From Desulfobaccales bacterium (GTDB taxonomy: Bacteria; Desulfobacterota; Desulfobaccia; Desulfobaccales; 0-14-0-80-60-11): DNA of 64,000 bases. The notes below the pieces were generated by a model, which was not told the DNA's origin, did not search any database, and saw nothing but the letters and a program-made list of their open reading frames with translations. The position numbers and the translations under genes are program-made. The DNA is taken from positions 248,001 to 312,000 of the forward strand of contig JBAZPO010000002.1 in assembly GCA_041648175.1 (NCBI GenBank). The letters are read 5' to 3'. Shown piece by piece: positions 34,227 to 41,954 of this stretch (its first letter is position 1; every line of letters begins with the position of its first letter).

Positions 34227-34511
34227 GGGGTGCGAGCCCTGCCCCTACCTGCCCCAACTCCCCAATTTTATTGACTTTCCCCAAAAAAATGGCCTCACCT
34301 AAGCCCCGTAGAGCAACGATAACGGCTGGACCCTGCCCCTACTATTACCCCTTTTTTCGCTTAATTCGCTTTTTTCGCAGACCTACCCCACGAAATGATG
34401 GTGGGGTATGAATCACCCCTCGACTACCCCTTCGATATGGCTCTCCGATGGCTAAAAAATGCCTCAATTTTGGGTTGGGTGCGGGGAATAGTGCGGGGAA
34501 CAAAAAAAGCA
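34227..34511. other. Non-coding right end of the element
   Basis: No gene is seen in these 285 bp. They hold C-rich runs (CCCCTACC, GCCCCTACT), T-rich tracts with TTTTTTCGC twice, the blocks shared with 23354-23536, and the arm-type repeat at 34480. Confidence 0.55.
34480..34500. repeat. Candidate integrase arm-type site (right)
   Basis: This block is identical to 23702-23722, with two TGCGGGGAA units 12 bp apart. It lies 46 bp inside the right core repeat. Confidence 0.55.
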
Positions 34512-34535
34512 GGGTTAGGCCGATTGACCTAACCC
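34512..34535 (-). terminator. tRNA-His terminator
   Basis: The stem GGGTTAGG/CCTAACCC has an 8-nt loop and is followed on the minus strand by CTGCTTTTTTTG. It begins 12 bp beyond the tRNA 3' end. It has been carried within the element's att region. Confidence 0.75.
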
Positions 34536-34546
34536 CTTGAAATCTC

Positions 34547-34596
34547 TGGGGTGAACGACGGGACTTGAACCCGCGACCGCCGGGGCCACAACCCGG
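34547..34596 (-). repeat. attR (within the intact tRNA-His gene)
   Basis: This 50-bp exact copy of attL covers the tRNA 3' half through the anticodon stem-loop. Crossover in the anticodon loop is typical for tRNA-targeting integrases. Confidence 0.9.
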
Positions 34597-34623
34597 TGCT
34601 CTGCCAACTGAGCTACGCCCACC
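34547..34623 (-). tRNA. tRNA-His (anticodon GTG)
   Basis: On the minus strand a full cloverleaf can be drawn. The acceptor stem GTGGGCG pairs with CGTTCAC, with the extra 5' G(-1) opposite C73 that is diagnostic for tRNA-His. The D arm is GCTC...GAGC, the anticodon stem CCGGG/CCCGG has loop TTGTGGC (anticodon GTG), and the T arm is GCGGGTTCAAGTCCCGT. CCA is encoded. It is intact because the element supplied or kept the 3' half. Confidence 0.95.
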
Positions 34624-34633
34624 ATCAGGCTAT

Positions 34634-34662
34634 TTTGTAACACACGAATCGGCTCCTGGCAA
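34634..34662 (-). promoter_or_regulatory. Promoter of tRNA-His
   Basis: On the minus strand, TTGCCA (34662-34657) and TACAAA (34639-34634) are separated by 17 bp, with the tRNA 5' end about 10 bp downstream. Confidence 0.6.
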
Positions 34663-34802
34663 GGCGCATATTGAAACGCGGCAAACCTCAATAGTCCATG
34701 ACGGCGGCTTCGGCGTTCGCTGGTGTAGCATCCTTGCCTCACACCTTTACAATCTCTCCCGGAGCATATAAGGTAAAATTGTAGATCCCTTAAGGAGAGC
34801 TT

Positions 34803-35816
34803 ATGTATCAGGCCAGGTTTTGGGAGAGCGCGGCTGATCAGAAAGTCCAGTGCTTTTTATGCGCCCACGAATGCAAAATCGATCCGGGGAAGCGGGGCCT
34901 CTGCCACGTCCGGGAAAACCAGGATGGCACCCTCTACAGCCTTAACTACAGCCGGGTCGTTGCCGAGAATATTGACCCCATTGAGAAAAAGCCCTTGTTC
35001 CATTTCCTCCCGGGCACCCGGTCCTATTCGATTGCCACCACGGGCTGCAATTTCATGTGCCTGCACTGCCAGAACTATGACATCTCTCAGTATCCTCGGG
35101 TCCATGGCGGCAAGATCTTGGGAGACGAGCGGGACCCCGAAGCCATTGTGGCCTATGCCCTGGCATCCCACTCGGCCAGCATCGCCTATACCTACACCGA
35201 GCCCACCATCTTTATGGAGTACGCCCAGGACGTGGCCAAAATCGCCCGGGAACAGGGCCTGCGCAACGTTTTTGTCTCAAACGGTTTCATGACCGAAGCT
35301 TCCGCCAACGCCCTGGCGGAGTTTATCGACGCCGATAATGTCGATTTGAAGAGCATGCGGGACGATTTCTACCGCAAGGTATGTAAGGCCCGGCTGCAGC
35401 CGGTGCTGGACACCATCACCCGGTTGAAGCAAAAAGGCGTCTGGCTGGAGGTGACGACCCTCGTCATCCCCGGACACAACGACTCCGATGCCGAACTCAC
35501 CGACATCGCCCACTTCATCAAAGGGGTAAGTCCGTCGATCCCCTGGCACGTGACCGCGTTTCACCCCACCTTCAAAATGATGGACCGGCCCGCCACTCCG
35601 GTGGCCACTCTGCGCCGGGCCCGGGAGATCGGCCTGAAGGCCGGGCTGCGCTACGTCTATGTGGGTAATATCCCGGGGGAAGGCGGCGAGAACACCTATT
35701 GTTATTCCTGTCAGGAACTGCTCATCGAGCGCCTGGGCTATGCCATCAAGCGCTATAATCTCAAAGACGGGAAATGTCCCAAGTGTCAGGCCGAAATCGA
35801 CGGGGTGTGGAAGTAA
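34803..35816 (+). CDS. amrS: AmmeMemoRadiSam system radical SAM enzyme
   Basis: This 337-residue radical-SAM protein of the AmrS/PflA-like group has the SAM-binding cluster motif CNFMCLHC (Cys82, Cys86, Cys89). An N-terminal Cys block (CFLCAHECKIDPGKRGLC) and a C-terminal zinc-like CxxC pair (CYSCQ, CPKCQ) complete it. ISQYPR, TYTEPTIFMEYA and NIPGEGGENTYC match the family. Its biochemical role is not settled. The usual AmmeMemoRadiSam partners (AmrA/AmrB) are not adjacent. The start follows AAGGAGAG. It is divergent from the tRNA-His promoter. Confidence 0.9.
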   Translation: MYQARFWESAADQKVQCFLCAHECKIDPGKRGLCHVRENQDGTLYSLNYSRVVAENIDPIEKKPLFHFLPGTRSYSIATTGCNFMCLHCQNYDISQYPRVHGGKILGDERDPEAIVAYALASHSASIAYTYTEPTIFMEYAQDVAKIAREQGLRNVFVSNGFMTEASANALAEFIDADNVDLKSMRDDFYRKVCKARLQPVLDTITRLKQKGVWLEVTTLVIPGHNDSDAELTDIAHFIKGVSPSIPWHVTAFHPTFKMMDRPATPVATLRRAREIGLKAGLRYVYVGNIPGEGGENTYCYSCQELLIERLGYAIKRYNLKDGKCPKCQAEIDGVWK

Positions 35817-35823
35817 AGAAAGA

Positions 35824-37083
35824 TTACCGGAAGTCTTTCAATCTCTCTGCAATACTCTTAAGCCGGGCTTCCCGGTCTGGCACCTGGACCAGATTATGCT
35901 CCAGGATATACCGGGAAACCAGCAGGGCCGCCAGGTGCTCGCCCTTGATGCTCCAGTGGGAATTGTGCTGCCAGTACAGGTCCTTCTCGGGGTTCAAGCT
36001 CGGCCGAGGTGTTTCATCTGCATAGCTGCGCATGAGGGGCAGCAGGTCAAGATAATCAATGCCTCGGGCTTTCAGAAACCGCGTCAGAACCCGGTTTGGC
36101 CGTTCCAGATCCATGTCCGCATGGGACGCCAAGAAGGGATAGACCTGGGTGTTGGTGGGGATCAGCACCACCAGAAGATTGGCCTGATCGGCTGCCGCTA
36201 AGTCTTTAAAGGCCGTCAAGTTCTGTAAATGGCGATCCCAAGACTTGCGGTTCCTCTCCTCCGGTTCAAAAGCCATAAATGTGTTGGAGACGGCGTAATC
36301 CAATTTATCTCCCGGCAAAATCCTCGCCAAGGTATCATTGATCAGGTTCATGATAATCAGGTGCTGATCCAAGGAGTACCTGATCATCTCCCCCAAACTT
36401 AATGGATAGGTGCCGCTAAAGAGCTTCTCCCGCAAGGTATAGCGTTTTGTCAATTTTTCGGTGAGGAGTTTATTGGTTTTAGGGTCCCGGTATTTAAGGG
36501 AATTCACCAGAAAACCATCCACCACCGTCAGGCCGGGGAAGGCGGTATCATCATTGAGGTCGTTCCAGAAGTACCCCACGATGATTAGGTGCGGCTTGTC
36601 CTGCACCTGCTTAATGACATCCTTGGCCTTTTCCAGTTCCTGGCCGGTGCCATATCCGGTAACGCCACATTTGAGGACCCGATAGTCCAATAATTTTTCG
36701 ATTTGCGTTCCCCATTTATCCTGAAAGGGGGCAAAGCTGTGGGTAAAACTATCTCCTACGAGCAGGATGAACTGTTTGTCCCCTCGGTAGGGCTCATCGA
36801 AGCATCCCAGTTCATTGGACCAGATATGATACTCAGTGCGATTGTCCACGGACATGGGGATGCTTTTGACGTTGGGCTTGATGTCGAAGCCTTTAACCGG
36901 GTCGAATTGGTAATAGTAACGCAGGTGACGATCCCTGGTTAAAAGGTATCTATAGGAGGTAAAGTGGAGGGCGACCTCCAGGCAGGTGAGCGCCACCAGG
37001 AAGCTTAAAGCGATCAGACCGGCGTTGAGAGTCCATCTTCTCAGCCGGCTTGGCAGTTCTTGAGGACGACGGTGATCTAGCAT
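35824..37083 (-). CDS. SGNH/GDSL hydrolase-like membrane-anchored protein
   Basis: This 419-residue protein has one N-terminal membrane helix (LNAGLIALSFLVALTCLEVALHF) and an outside-facing SGNH domain. The GDS block is LLVGDSFTHSFAPF, then VTGYGTGQELEKAK, a WNDLNDDT region, and the C-terminal catalytic pair in YWQHNSHWSIKGEHLAA. This layout matches AlgX/SGNH proteins linked to acyl modification of surface glycans. No glycan cluster is adjacent. It is convergent with amrS, ending 7 bp away. No clear ribosome site precedes the ATG. Confidence 0.75.
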   Translation of the reverse strand: MLDHRRPQELPSRLRRWTLNAGLIALSFLVALTCLEVALHFTSYRYLLTRDRHLRYYYQFDPVKGFDIKPNVKSIPMSVDNRTEYHIWSNELGCFDEPYRGDKQFILLVGDSFTHSFAPFQDKWGTQIEKLLDYRVLKCGVTGYGTGQELEKAKDVIKQVQDKPHLIIVGYFWNDLNDDTAFPGLTVVDGFLVNSLKYRDPKTNKLLTEKLTKRYTLREKLFSGTYPLSLGEMIRYSLDQHLIIMNLINDTLARILPGDKLDYAVSNTFMAFEPEERNRKSWDRHLQNLTAFKDLAAADQANLLVVLIPTNTQVYPFLASHADMDLERPNRVLTRFLKARGIDYLDLLPLMRSYADETPRPSLNPEKDLYWQHNSHWSIKGEHLAALLVSRYILEHNLVQVPDREARLKSIAERLKDFR

Positions 37084-37163
37084 ACTGTTTGTGCTCTACA
37101 TGACAAGGGCGACCCGTCGGGTCGCCCCAGCTTTGCCCCTGTGTCTCAGCGGGTCAAAGACCT

Positions 37164-37703
37164 CTACCACTCGATGCCGCGCCGGGCCTGCACCCCGGTT
37201 TCATAGTAGTGTTTCACGGGCCGCATTTCCGTAACCAGGTTGGCCAACTCCACCAGTTCAGGGGGCGCCTGACGGCCTGTCAGAACCACTTCCACCCATG
37301 GGGGCCGATTCCGCAAAACCTGGAAGACCTCTTGCGGGGGCAGGAGATTGAAACTTAGGGCCAGGTTGATTTCATCGAGAATCACCAAGTCGTGTTCCCC
37401 GGCCACGATGACCTGCCGGGCCAGGTCCCAGGCCTCCCGGATAAGGGCCAGGTCTTCTTCGTCCGGAGCCCGCAGGTTGACCAACCCGGGGCGTCCGAAG
37501 TGGCGTAGGGTCATATCCGGGGCCAGGCGATCTGCTGCCACCCGGGCTTCACCGGTATCCCGGCCTTTCATGAACTGCACCATGTAGACCTTAAACCCCT
37601 GGCCCACGGCCCGCAGCGCCAGTCCCAGGGCACAGGTGGTCTTGCCCTTGCCATCCCCGGTGTAAACTTGGATGAGGCCCGGGTTTAGTCGCGTTTCAGC
37701 CAT
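37164..37703 (-). CDS. cobO: Cob(I)yrinic acid a,c-diamide adenosyltransferase
   Basis: This 179-residue corrinoid adenosyltransferase of the CobA/CobO/BtuR type attaches the 5'-deoxyadenosyl group from ATP. The P-loop is GDGKGKTT (16-23). Other family blocks are LRAVGQGFKVYMVQFMKG, LVILDEINLALSFNLL and the end ETGVQARRGIEW. AAAGGAAG precedes the ATG. It lies near, but on the strand opposite to, cobU-cobT-cobS, consistent with a dispersed late cobalamin pathway. Confidence 0.93.
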   Translation of the reverse strand: MAETRLNPGLIQVYTGDGKGKTTCALGLALRAVGQGFKVYMVQFMKGRDTGEARVAADRLAPDMTLRHFGRPGLVNLRAPDEEDLALIREAWDLARQVIVAGEHDLVILDEINLALSFNLLPPQEVFQVLRNRPPWVEVVLTGRQAPPELVELANLVTEMRPVKHYYETGVQARRGIEW

Positions 37704-37739
37704 ATTGCTTCCTTTAAAGCACTAACCACTGACAACTGA

Positions 37740-38882
37740 TCACCCTTTCAGCAACTCCCGGGCGATAATTACCCGCATGATTTCGTTGGTGCCTTCGTAA
37801 ATCTGGCCTGCTTTGGCGTCCCGGAAGTAGCGTTCCATGGGGTAATCCGTGAGATACCCATAGCCCCCCAAGATCTGCACGCCTTCGTTGGCCGCGGCCA
37901 TGGCCGCGTCGGTGGCAAATTTCTTGGCCATGGCGGCTGCGACCCGGTAGGGCTGCTTCTGGTCTTTAAGCCAGGCGGCCTTCAGGGTCAGGAGGTGGGC
38001 AGCTTCTAAGTCCGTGGCCATGTCCGCCAATTTCCATTGGATGGCTTGAAAATTCGCCACCGGCTGACCGAACTGTTGCCGCTTTTTGGCATAGGCCATG
38101 GCCTCGGCCAGGGCGGCCCGGCCCAGCCCCACGGCAATAGCCGCAGAGCCCACCCGAGCTGCGTCCAGGGCGCTTAGCATCACCGTGAGTCCCTTATTCT
38201 TCTCGCCCAGGAGGCTGGTTTCCGGCAGGAGGGCCTCGTCAAAAAAGAGAGGCACCGAAGCCGCGGCCCGCAAACCCAGCTTCTCTTCCCGGCTCCCCCA
38301 AGTGATCTCCGGGGTCGCAGGGATATCCACCACAAAGGCGCTGATCCCCTTGGCGCCCTGCCCCGGCTCGGTGACCGCGGCCACCAGGGCAAACCGGGCC
38401 TCGCCTCCGGAGGTGACAAAATTTTTGCCTCCGGTAAGCACCCAGCCGGCTTGGTCCCGGTGGGCCGCGCTCTTCATCCCCGCGGGGTCGGAACCCGCCT
38501 CGGGTTCGGTCAGGGCGAAGCAGGCCAGAACCTCGCCACGGGCCACCTGCGGCAGCCAGGCCTCCTTCTGGGCGGCGGTGCCAAACTGGGCCACTGAGCC
38601 CCCGAACAGGGTGTGGTTCACGTGGAGAATCAAGGCCGAAGCCGGGCAAGCCTGGGCCAGTTCCATTTGGGCCAGGACGTAGGCCACGGAATTCAAACCC
38701 TGGCCGCCGTATTCTTTGGGGAGGGCCAGGCCAAACATGCCTTCCTGGCCCCAGAGGTGCAGGATTTCCCGGGGGAACTGGGCCTCACGGTCAAGACGGG
38801 TGGACAGGTCTTTTACTTCCCGAGCCAGGCGCTGTGCCTTTTTCTGGACCGCCTGCTGTTCAGGTGATAGAGTAAAATCCAT
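37740..38882 (-). CDS. Acyl-CoA dehydrogenase
   Basis: This 380-residue FAD-dependent acyl-CoA dehydrogenase has FALTEPEAGSDPAGMKS (FAD/substrate), GKNFVTSGGEA, and the C-terminal QIYEGTNEIMRVIIAREL with catalytic Glu363. Its length and short-chain-like motifs suggest a short/branched-chain acyl-CoA, but specificity cannot be fixed. It could serve branched-chain amino-acid or fatty-acid oxidation. Electron-transfer flavoprotein genes are not in the window. It precedes cobO on the same strand with a 36-bp gap containing a CACTGACAACTGATCACC repeat. Confidence 0.92.
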   Translation of the reverse strand: MDFTLSPEQQAVQKKAQRLAREVKDLSTRLDREAQFPREILHLWGQEGMFGLALPKEYGGQGLNSVAYVLAQMELAQACPASALILHVNHTLFGGSVAQFGTAAQKEAWLPQVARGEVLACFALTEPEAGSDPAGMKSAAHRDQAGWVLTGGKNFVTSGGEARFALVAAVTEPGQGAKGISAFVVDIPATPEITWGSREEKLGLRAAASVPLFFDEALLPETSLLGEKNKGLTVMLSALDAARVGSAAIAVGLGRAALAEAMAYAKKRQQFGQPVANFQAIQWKLADMATDLEAAHLLTLKAAWLKDQKQPYRVAAAMAKKFATDAAMAAANEGVQILGGYGYLTDYPMERYFRDAKAGQIYEGTNEIMRVIIARELLKG

Positions 38883-39122
38883 GCTATTCCCCTTTGCTGG
38901 TCATGGTCTTCAGGGCTATCATCCTATATTTGCTTAACTTGGTCAAGGCACTCGCAGGGAGGGGAACTTCTGCCGGGGAAGGAGAGATTATGCCGGCGCG
39001 GCCGCGCCGTCCGGTAATTAGGCACTGACTGGTTGGCAGTGATAGATAATTAGGTTACATTTTCACGTTAGTCATCAGATAATCGGATGTGCCGTGGTGA
39101 AACGTCGAATCCAATCTTTATT

Positions 39123-39689
39123 ATGGAAAATGTAACCTCACAATTCCGGGTGGCCTTGGTTTTAGGAGGGGCCCGCAGCGGTAAGAGCCGCTATGGCCTG
39201 GGGCTGGCGGCGCATTGTCCTGCGCCGCGTCTCTTTGTGGCAACCTGCGAACCCCGGGACGCCGAGATGGAGGCCCGTATCGCCGCCCATCAGACCGAAC
39301 GCGGCTCGGATTGGACTACCCAGGAGGTCCCGGTGGAATTGACGGCAACCTTAAGCGCCGCCCAGGGTCACTACGGGGTCATCCTGGTGGACTGCCTCAC
39401 CATGTGGGTATCCAATCTTTTGCTGCAAGAAGGCGCTCCCCAGGGACGTATTCAGACCGCCTGTGAGGGTCTGGTGGAGTCCTTACAAAAGACCGTTACT
39501 CCCATCATCCTGATCAGCAACGAGGTGGGGATGGGGATTGTGCCGGATAATCCCTTGTCCCGGGAGTTTCGGGATCAGGCGGGTTGGCTGCATCAGCGCC
39601 TGGCCCAGGTGGCGGATCTGGTGGTCCTGGTGGTGGCGGGCGTGCCGTTGCTCGTCAAGGTGAGCGATTTTTTACGGGGACAGCCATAA
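39123..39689 (+). CDS. cobU: Adenosylcobinamide kinase / guanylyltransferase
   Basis: This enzyme of about 188 residues phosphorylates adenosylcobinamide and then guanylylates it. The P-loop is LGGARSGKS, followed by ATCEPRDAEMEARIAAHQTERG (the guanylylated-His region), VDCLTMWVSNLL and SNEVGMGIVPDNPLSREFRD, all diagnostic. An alternative start 12 codons earlier (39087) is possible; neither has a strong ribosome site. It is followed by cobT and cobS on the same strand, forming the nucleotide-loop assembly set. Confidence 0.92.
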   Translation: MENVTSQFRVALVLGGARSGKSRYGLGLAAHCPAPRLFVATCEPRDAEMEARIAAHQTERGSDWTTQEVPVELTATLSAAQGHYGVILVDCLTMWVSNLLLQEGAPQGRIQTACEGLVESLQKTVTPIILISNEVGMGIVPDNPLSREFRDQAGWLHQRLAQVADLVVLVVAGVPLLVKVSDFLRGQP

Positions 39690-39765
39690 TCCGGCTTGTT
39701 GTTTTTTGCTGAAAGCTGATTGCTGATAGCTGATAGCTATTTTATGAACTAAGGACTTATTGCTT

Positions 39766-40824
39766 ATGATGACGGAATTGTCCCAAATAATTTCCCAGAT
39801 TGAACCTGTTGATCTCACCTGGGTGGAAAAAGCCCAAGAGCGCCTAGACTCCTTGACCAAGCCCCGGGGTAGTCTGGGGCGCCTGGAAGAGCTGGCGGCC
39901 CGTTATGTGGCCATCACCCGGGAGCCGATGGCTCCTCTGGAAAAGAAATGGGTGGTGGTCTTTGCCGCGGATCATGGGGTGGTGGCCGAAGGGGTGAGCG
40001 CCTATCCCCAGGATGTCACCTACCAAATGGTCCTGAATTTTCTCCGGGGAGGCGCGGGGATCAATGTTCTGGCCCGCCATGTGGGGGCCCGGGTGGCGGT
40101 GGTGGATATCGGGGTCAACCACGATTTCGGCCAGATGCCCGATCTCATTGTCCGAAAGGTGGCTTACGGCTCCCGGAATATGGCCCAGGAGCCGGCTCTC
40201 ACCCGGGAGGAGGCCATCCAAGCTCTGTTGGTGGGAGTGGAACTGGCGGAGCAGGCCACGGCCTCGGGGATGGATGCCATGGCCGCAGGCGACATGGGCA
40301 TTGGCAACACCACGCCTGCTGCGGCTCTGGCTTCGGTCTTTACGGGTCGACCTGTGGCCGCGGTCACCGGTAAGGGCACCGGTATCGAGGATCAGACCTT
40401 GCGCCACAAGATCGCGGTGATTAACCGGGCCCTGGCCCTGCACAAGCCCAGCGCCGAGGACCCGGTGGGGGCGCTGGCTGCGGTGGGCGGCCTGGAGATT
40501 GCGGGCATTGCAGGTCTCATCCTGGGAACCGCCGCGGCCCGGCGGCCCCTCATGCTGGATGGCTTTATCGCCACCGCGGGTGCGCTGGTGGCCGCGGCCC
40601 TGGCCCCGGCCGTGACTGGGTACCTCATCGCCGCACATCGTTCCGTGGAACCGGGGCATCAGATCATGCTGGATTTTCTGGGGTTGAAGCCTCTGTTAAA
40701 CTTCCAGATGCGCCTGGGTGAAGGCACCGGCGCAGCCCTGGGGCTGAACCTGCTGGAAGCCGGTGTGAGGATTTACCGGGAAATGGCCACCTTCGGGGAG
40801 GCCGGGGTGGCCGAGAGCGAGTAG
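39766..40824 (+). CDS. cobT: Nicotinate-nucleotide-dimethylbenzimidazole phosphoribosyltransferase
   Basis: This 352-residue enzyme makes the alpha-ribazole phosphate for the lower ligand of cobalamin. Family blocks are LTKPRGSLGRLEELAARY, FAADHGVVAEGVSAYP, GDMGIGNTTPAAAL, GKGTGIED and the catalytic-Glu motif RLGEGTGAALGL near the C terminus. The ATG at 39766 is chosen; a TTG two codons earlier is closer to AAGGA. The preceding gap has GCTGATTGCTGATAGCTGATAG repeats. Confidence 0.94.
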   Translation: MMTELSQIISQIEPVDLTWVEKAQERLDSLTKPRGSLGRLEELAARYVAITREPMAPLEKKWVVVFAADHGVVAEGVSAYPQDVTYQMVLNFLRGGAGINVLARHVGARVAVVDIGVNHDFGQMPDLIVRKVAYGSRNMAQEPALTREEAIQALLVGVELAEQATASGMDAMAAGDMGIGNTTPAAALASVFTGRPVAAVTGKGTGIEDQTLRHKIAVINRALALHKPSAEDPVGALAAVGGLEIAGIAGLILGTAAARRPLMLDGFIATAGALVAAALAPAVTGYLIAAHRSVEPGHQIMLDFLGLKPLLNFQMRLGEGTGAALGLNLLEAGVRIYREMATFGEAGVAESE

Positions 40825-40950
40825 TGATCAGTGATCAGTGGTCAGTGGTCATTATTTGAGACTAGAGCAACCTGTAAAACCCTCGATTGATAAGAGGCGA
40901 AAACTGAAAACTGAAAACCGATTACTGATCACTGATTACTGATTACCGAT
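40825..40950. repeat. TGATCAGTG/ACTGATCACTGATTACTGA repeat cluster
   Basis: The cobT-cobS gap is filled with iterated (T)GATCAGTGGTCAGT units and, later, their near-complements ACTGAAAACTGAAAACC and TGATCACTGATTACTGATTACC, so the region can fold on itself. The same family occurs in at least four other gaps of the window. Confidence 0.6.
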
Positions 40951-40981
40951 AAATCTGTAATTCTTTGGCAAACAGCTATAA

Positions 40982-41752
40982 ATGAAAAACACCTTTCCCC
41001 TGGCCCTCACCTTTCTCACCAAGCTCCCCTGGCCCTGGCCGGGTCCGGCGGACGAATCCGCTCTGGCCCGGTCCATGTTCTGGTTTCCCTGGGTCGGGGC
41101 ATTACTGGGTTTGGCGTTCTGGGGAGCTTGGACGGGCCTTATAAAAATTCTGCCGGGGCCTGCGGCTGCGGCGCTCCTGCTCGCCTTCAGCGTTTGGATC
41201 ACCGGCGGCCTCCACTTAGACGGTCTGGCCGATACCGCCGACGGTTTGGGTGGGGGACACACCCCGGTGGCGGCGCTGACCATCATGAAGGACTCCCGGG
41301 TGGGCGCCTTCGGGGTGATCAGCCTCATCGTGGCGCTCCTTTTGAAATTTTCCCTGTTTTTCTCCTTTGCCACCACCCCCGGGGGCGCCGGCGCCCTTTT
41401 GCTTTACCCGGTGATTAGCCGCTGGGGCATGGTTCTGTTGGCCTATCTGTCACCTTATGCCCGGCCGGAAGGGGGCCTGGGGCGGGCCATGACCCTGGGA
41501 GTAAGCCGCCGGGTGGCGGCCTGTGCCAGCCTCAGCGCCGGAGCCTTATCGGTCGCAATCATGGGCCTCCCGGGCCTGGTAATCTTTGCGGTTGCGGGGG
41601 TCGCTGTCTGGCTGGGGAGCCTCTATTTTCAGAAGCGTTTGGGCGGCATCACCGGCGACATCTTGGGGGCCACCAACGAAGGCCTGGAAGTCCTGGTCCT
41701 GACCGGGGCGCTGCTGCTGGGCTATGGCTATTTTCATTCCCTCCTTTTCTAA
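40982..41752 (+). CDS. cobS: Adenosylcobinamide-GDP ribazoletransferase (cobalamin synthase)
   Basis: This 256-residue integral membrane enzyme joins adenosylcobinamide-GDP and alpha-ribazole (phosphate). It has the signature GGLHLDGLADTADGLGG, the following TIMKDSRVGAFGV, RWGMVLLAYLSPYAR, and the C-terminal GGITGDILGATNEGLE. Six to seven hydrophobic segments are visible. It is separated from cobT by 157 bp of repeats, so co-transcription is likely but not certain. Confidence 0.94.
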   Translation: MKNTFPLALTFLTKLPWPWPGPADESALARSMFWFPWVGALLGLAFWGAWTGLIKILPGPAAAALLLAFSVWITGGLHLDGLADTADGLGGGHTPVAALTIMKDSRVGAFGVISLIVALLLKFSLFFSFATTPGGAGALLLYPVISRWGMVLLAYLSPYARPEGGLGRAMTLGVSRRVAACASLSAGALSVAIMGLPGLVIFAVAGVAVWLGSLYFQKRLGGITGDILGATNEGLEVLVLTGALLLGYGYFHSLLF

Positions 41753-41954
41753 TAAAGGGGAGTGGGGTGGATTAGATAACTGTCTGATAACCCTTTTAAT
41801 ATTATTAATGGCGCCGAGCCCGCCTTAGCAGTCTCAGCCTTCCAATTTGGAAAAATTTTGATAAAATTAAAAGGTTAAGGAAAGAGTAATCGGGGCCGTT
41901 TCTGGTCCCGCTACTCCCGAGTCAAGGTTCCCGAGAAGAAATGAGGAGGTTACG

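Larger units (their letters stand above)
23537..34596. mobile_element. Integrative element in tRNA-His (about 11.0 kb)
   Basis: The element is bounded by 50-bp direct repeats of the tRNA-His 3' half, with a tyrosine integrase reading inward from attL. Core genes are the integrase, an AlpA/excisionase-like HTH, a DUF3854/primase-helicase pair and a DECH helicase, followed by cargo. No recognisable capsid, portal, large terminase, relaxase or type IV secretion gene was found. This suits a phage-inducible-island or satellite-like element, or a small mobilisable one. Excision between the repeats would give an 11,010-bp circle. Base composition and small overlapping genes differ from the flanking chromosome. 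Confidence 0.85.

Noticed and set aside
38941..39122. Possible cobalamin riboswitch upstream of cobU
   Set aside because: A GGTGAAACGTCGAATCC stretch recalls part of the B12 box region, but the expected conserved blocks and their order are missing; not enough to call.
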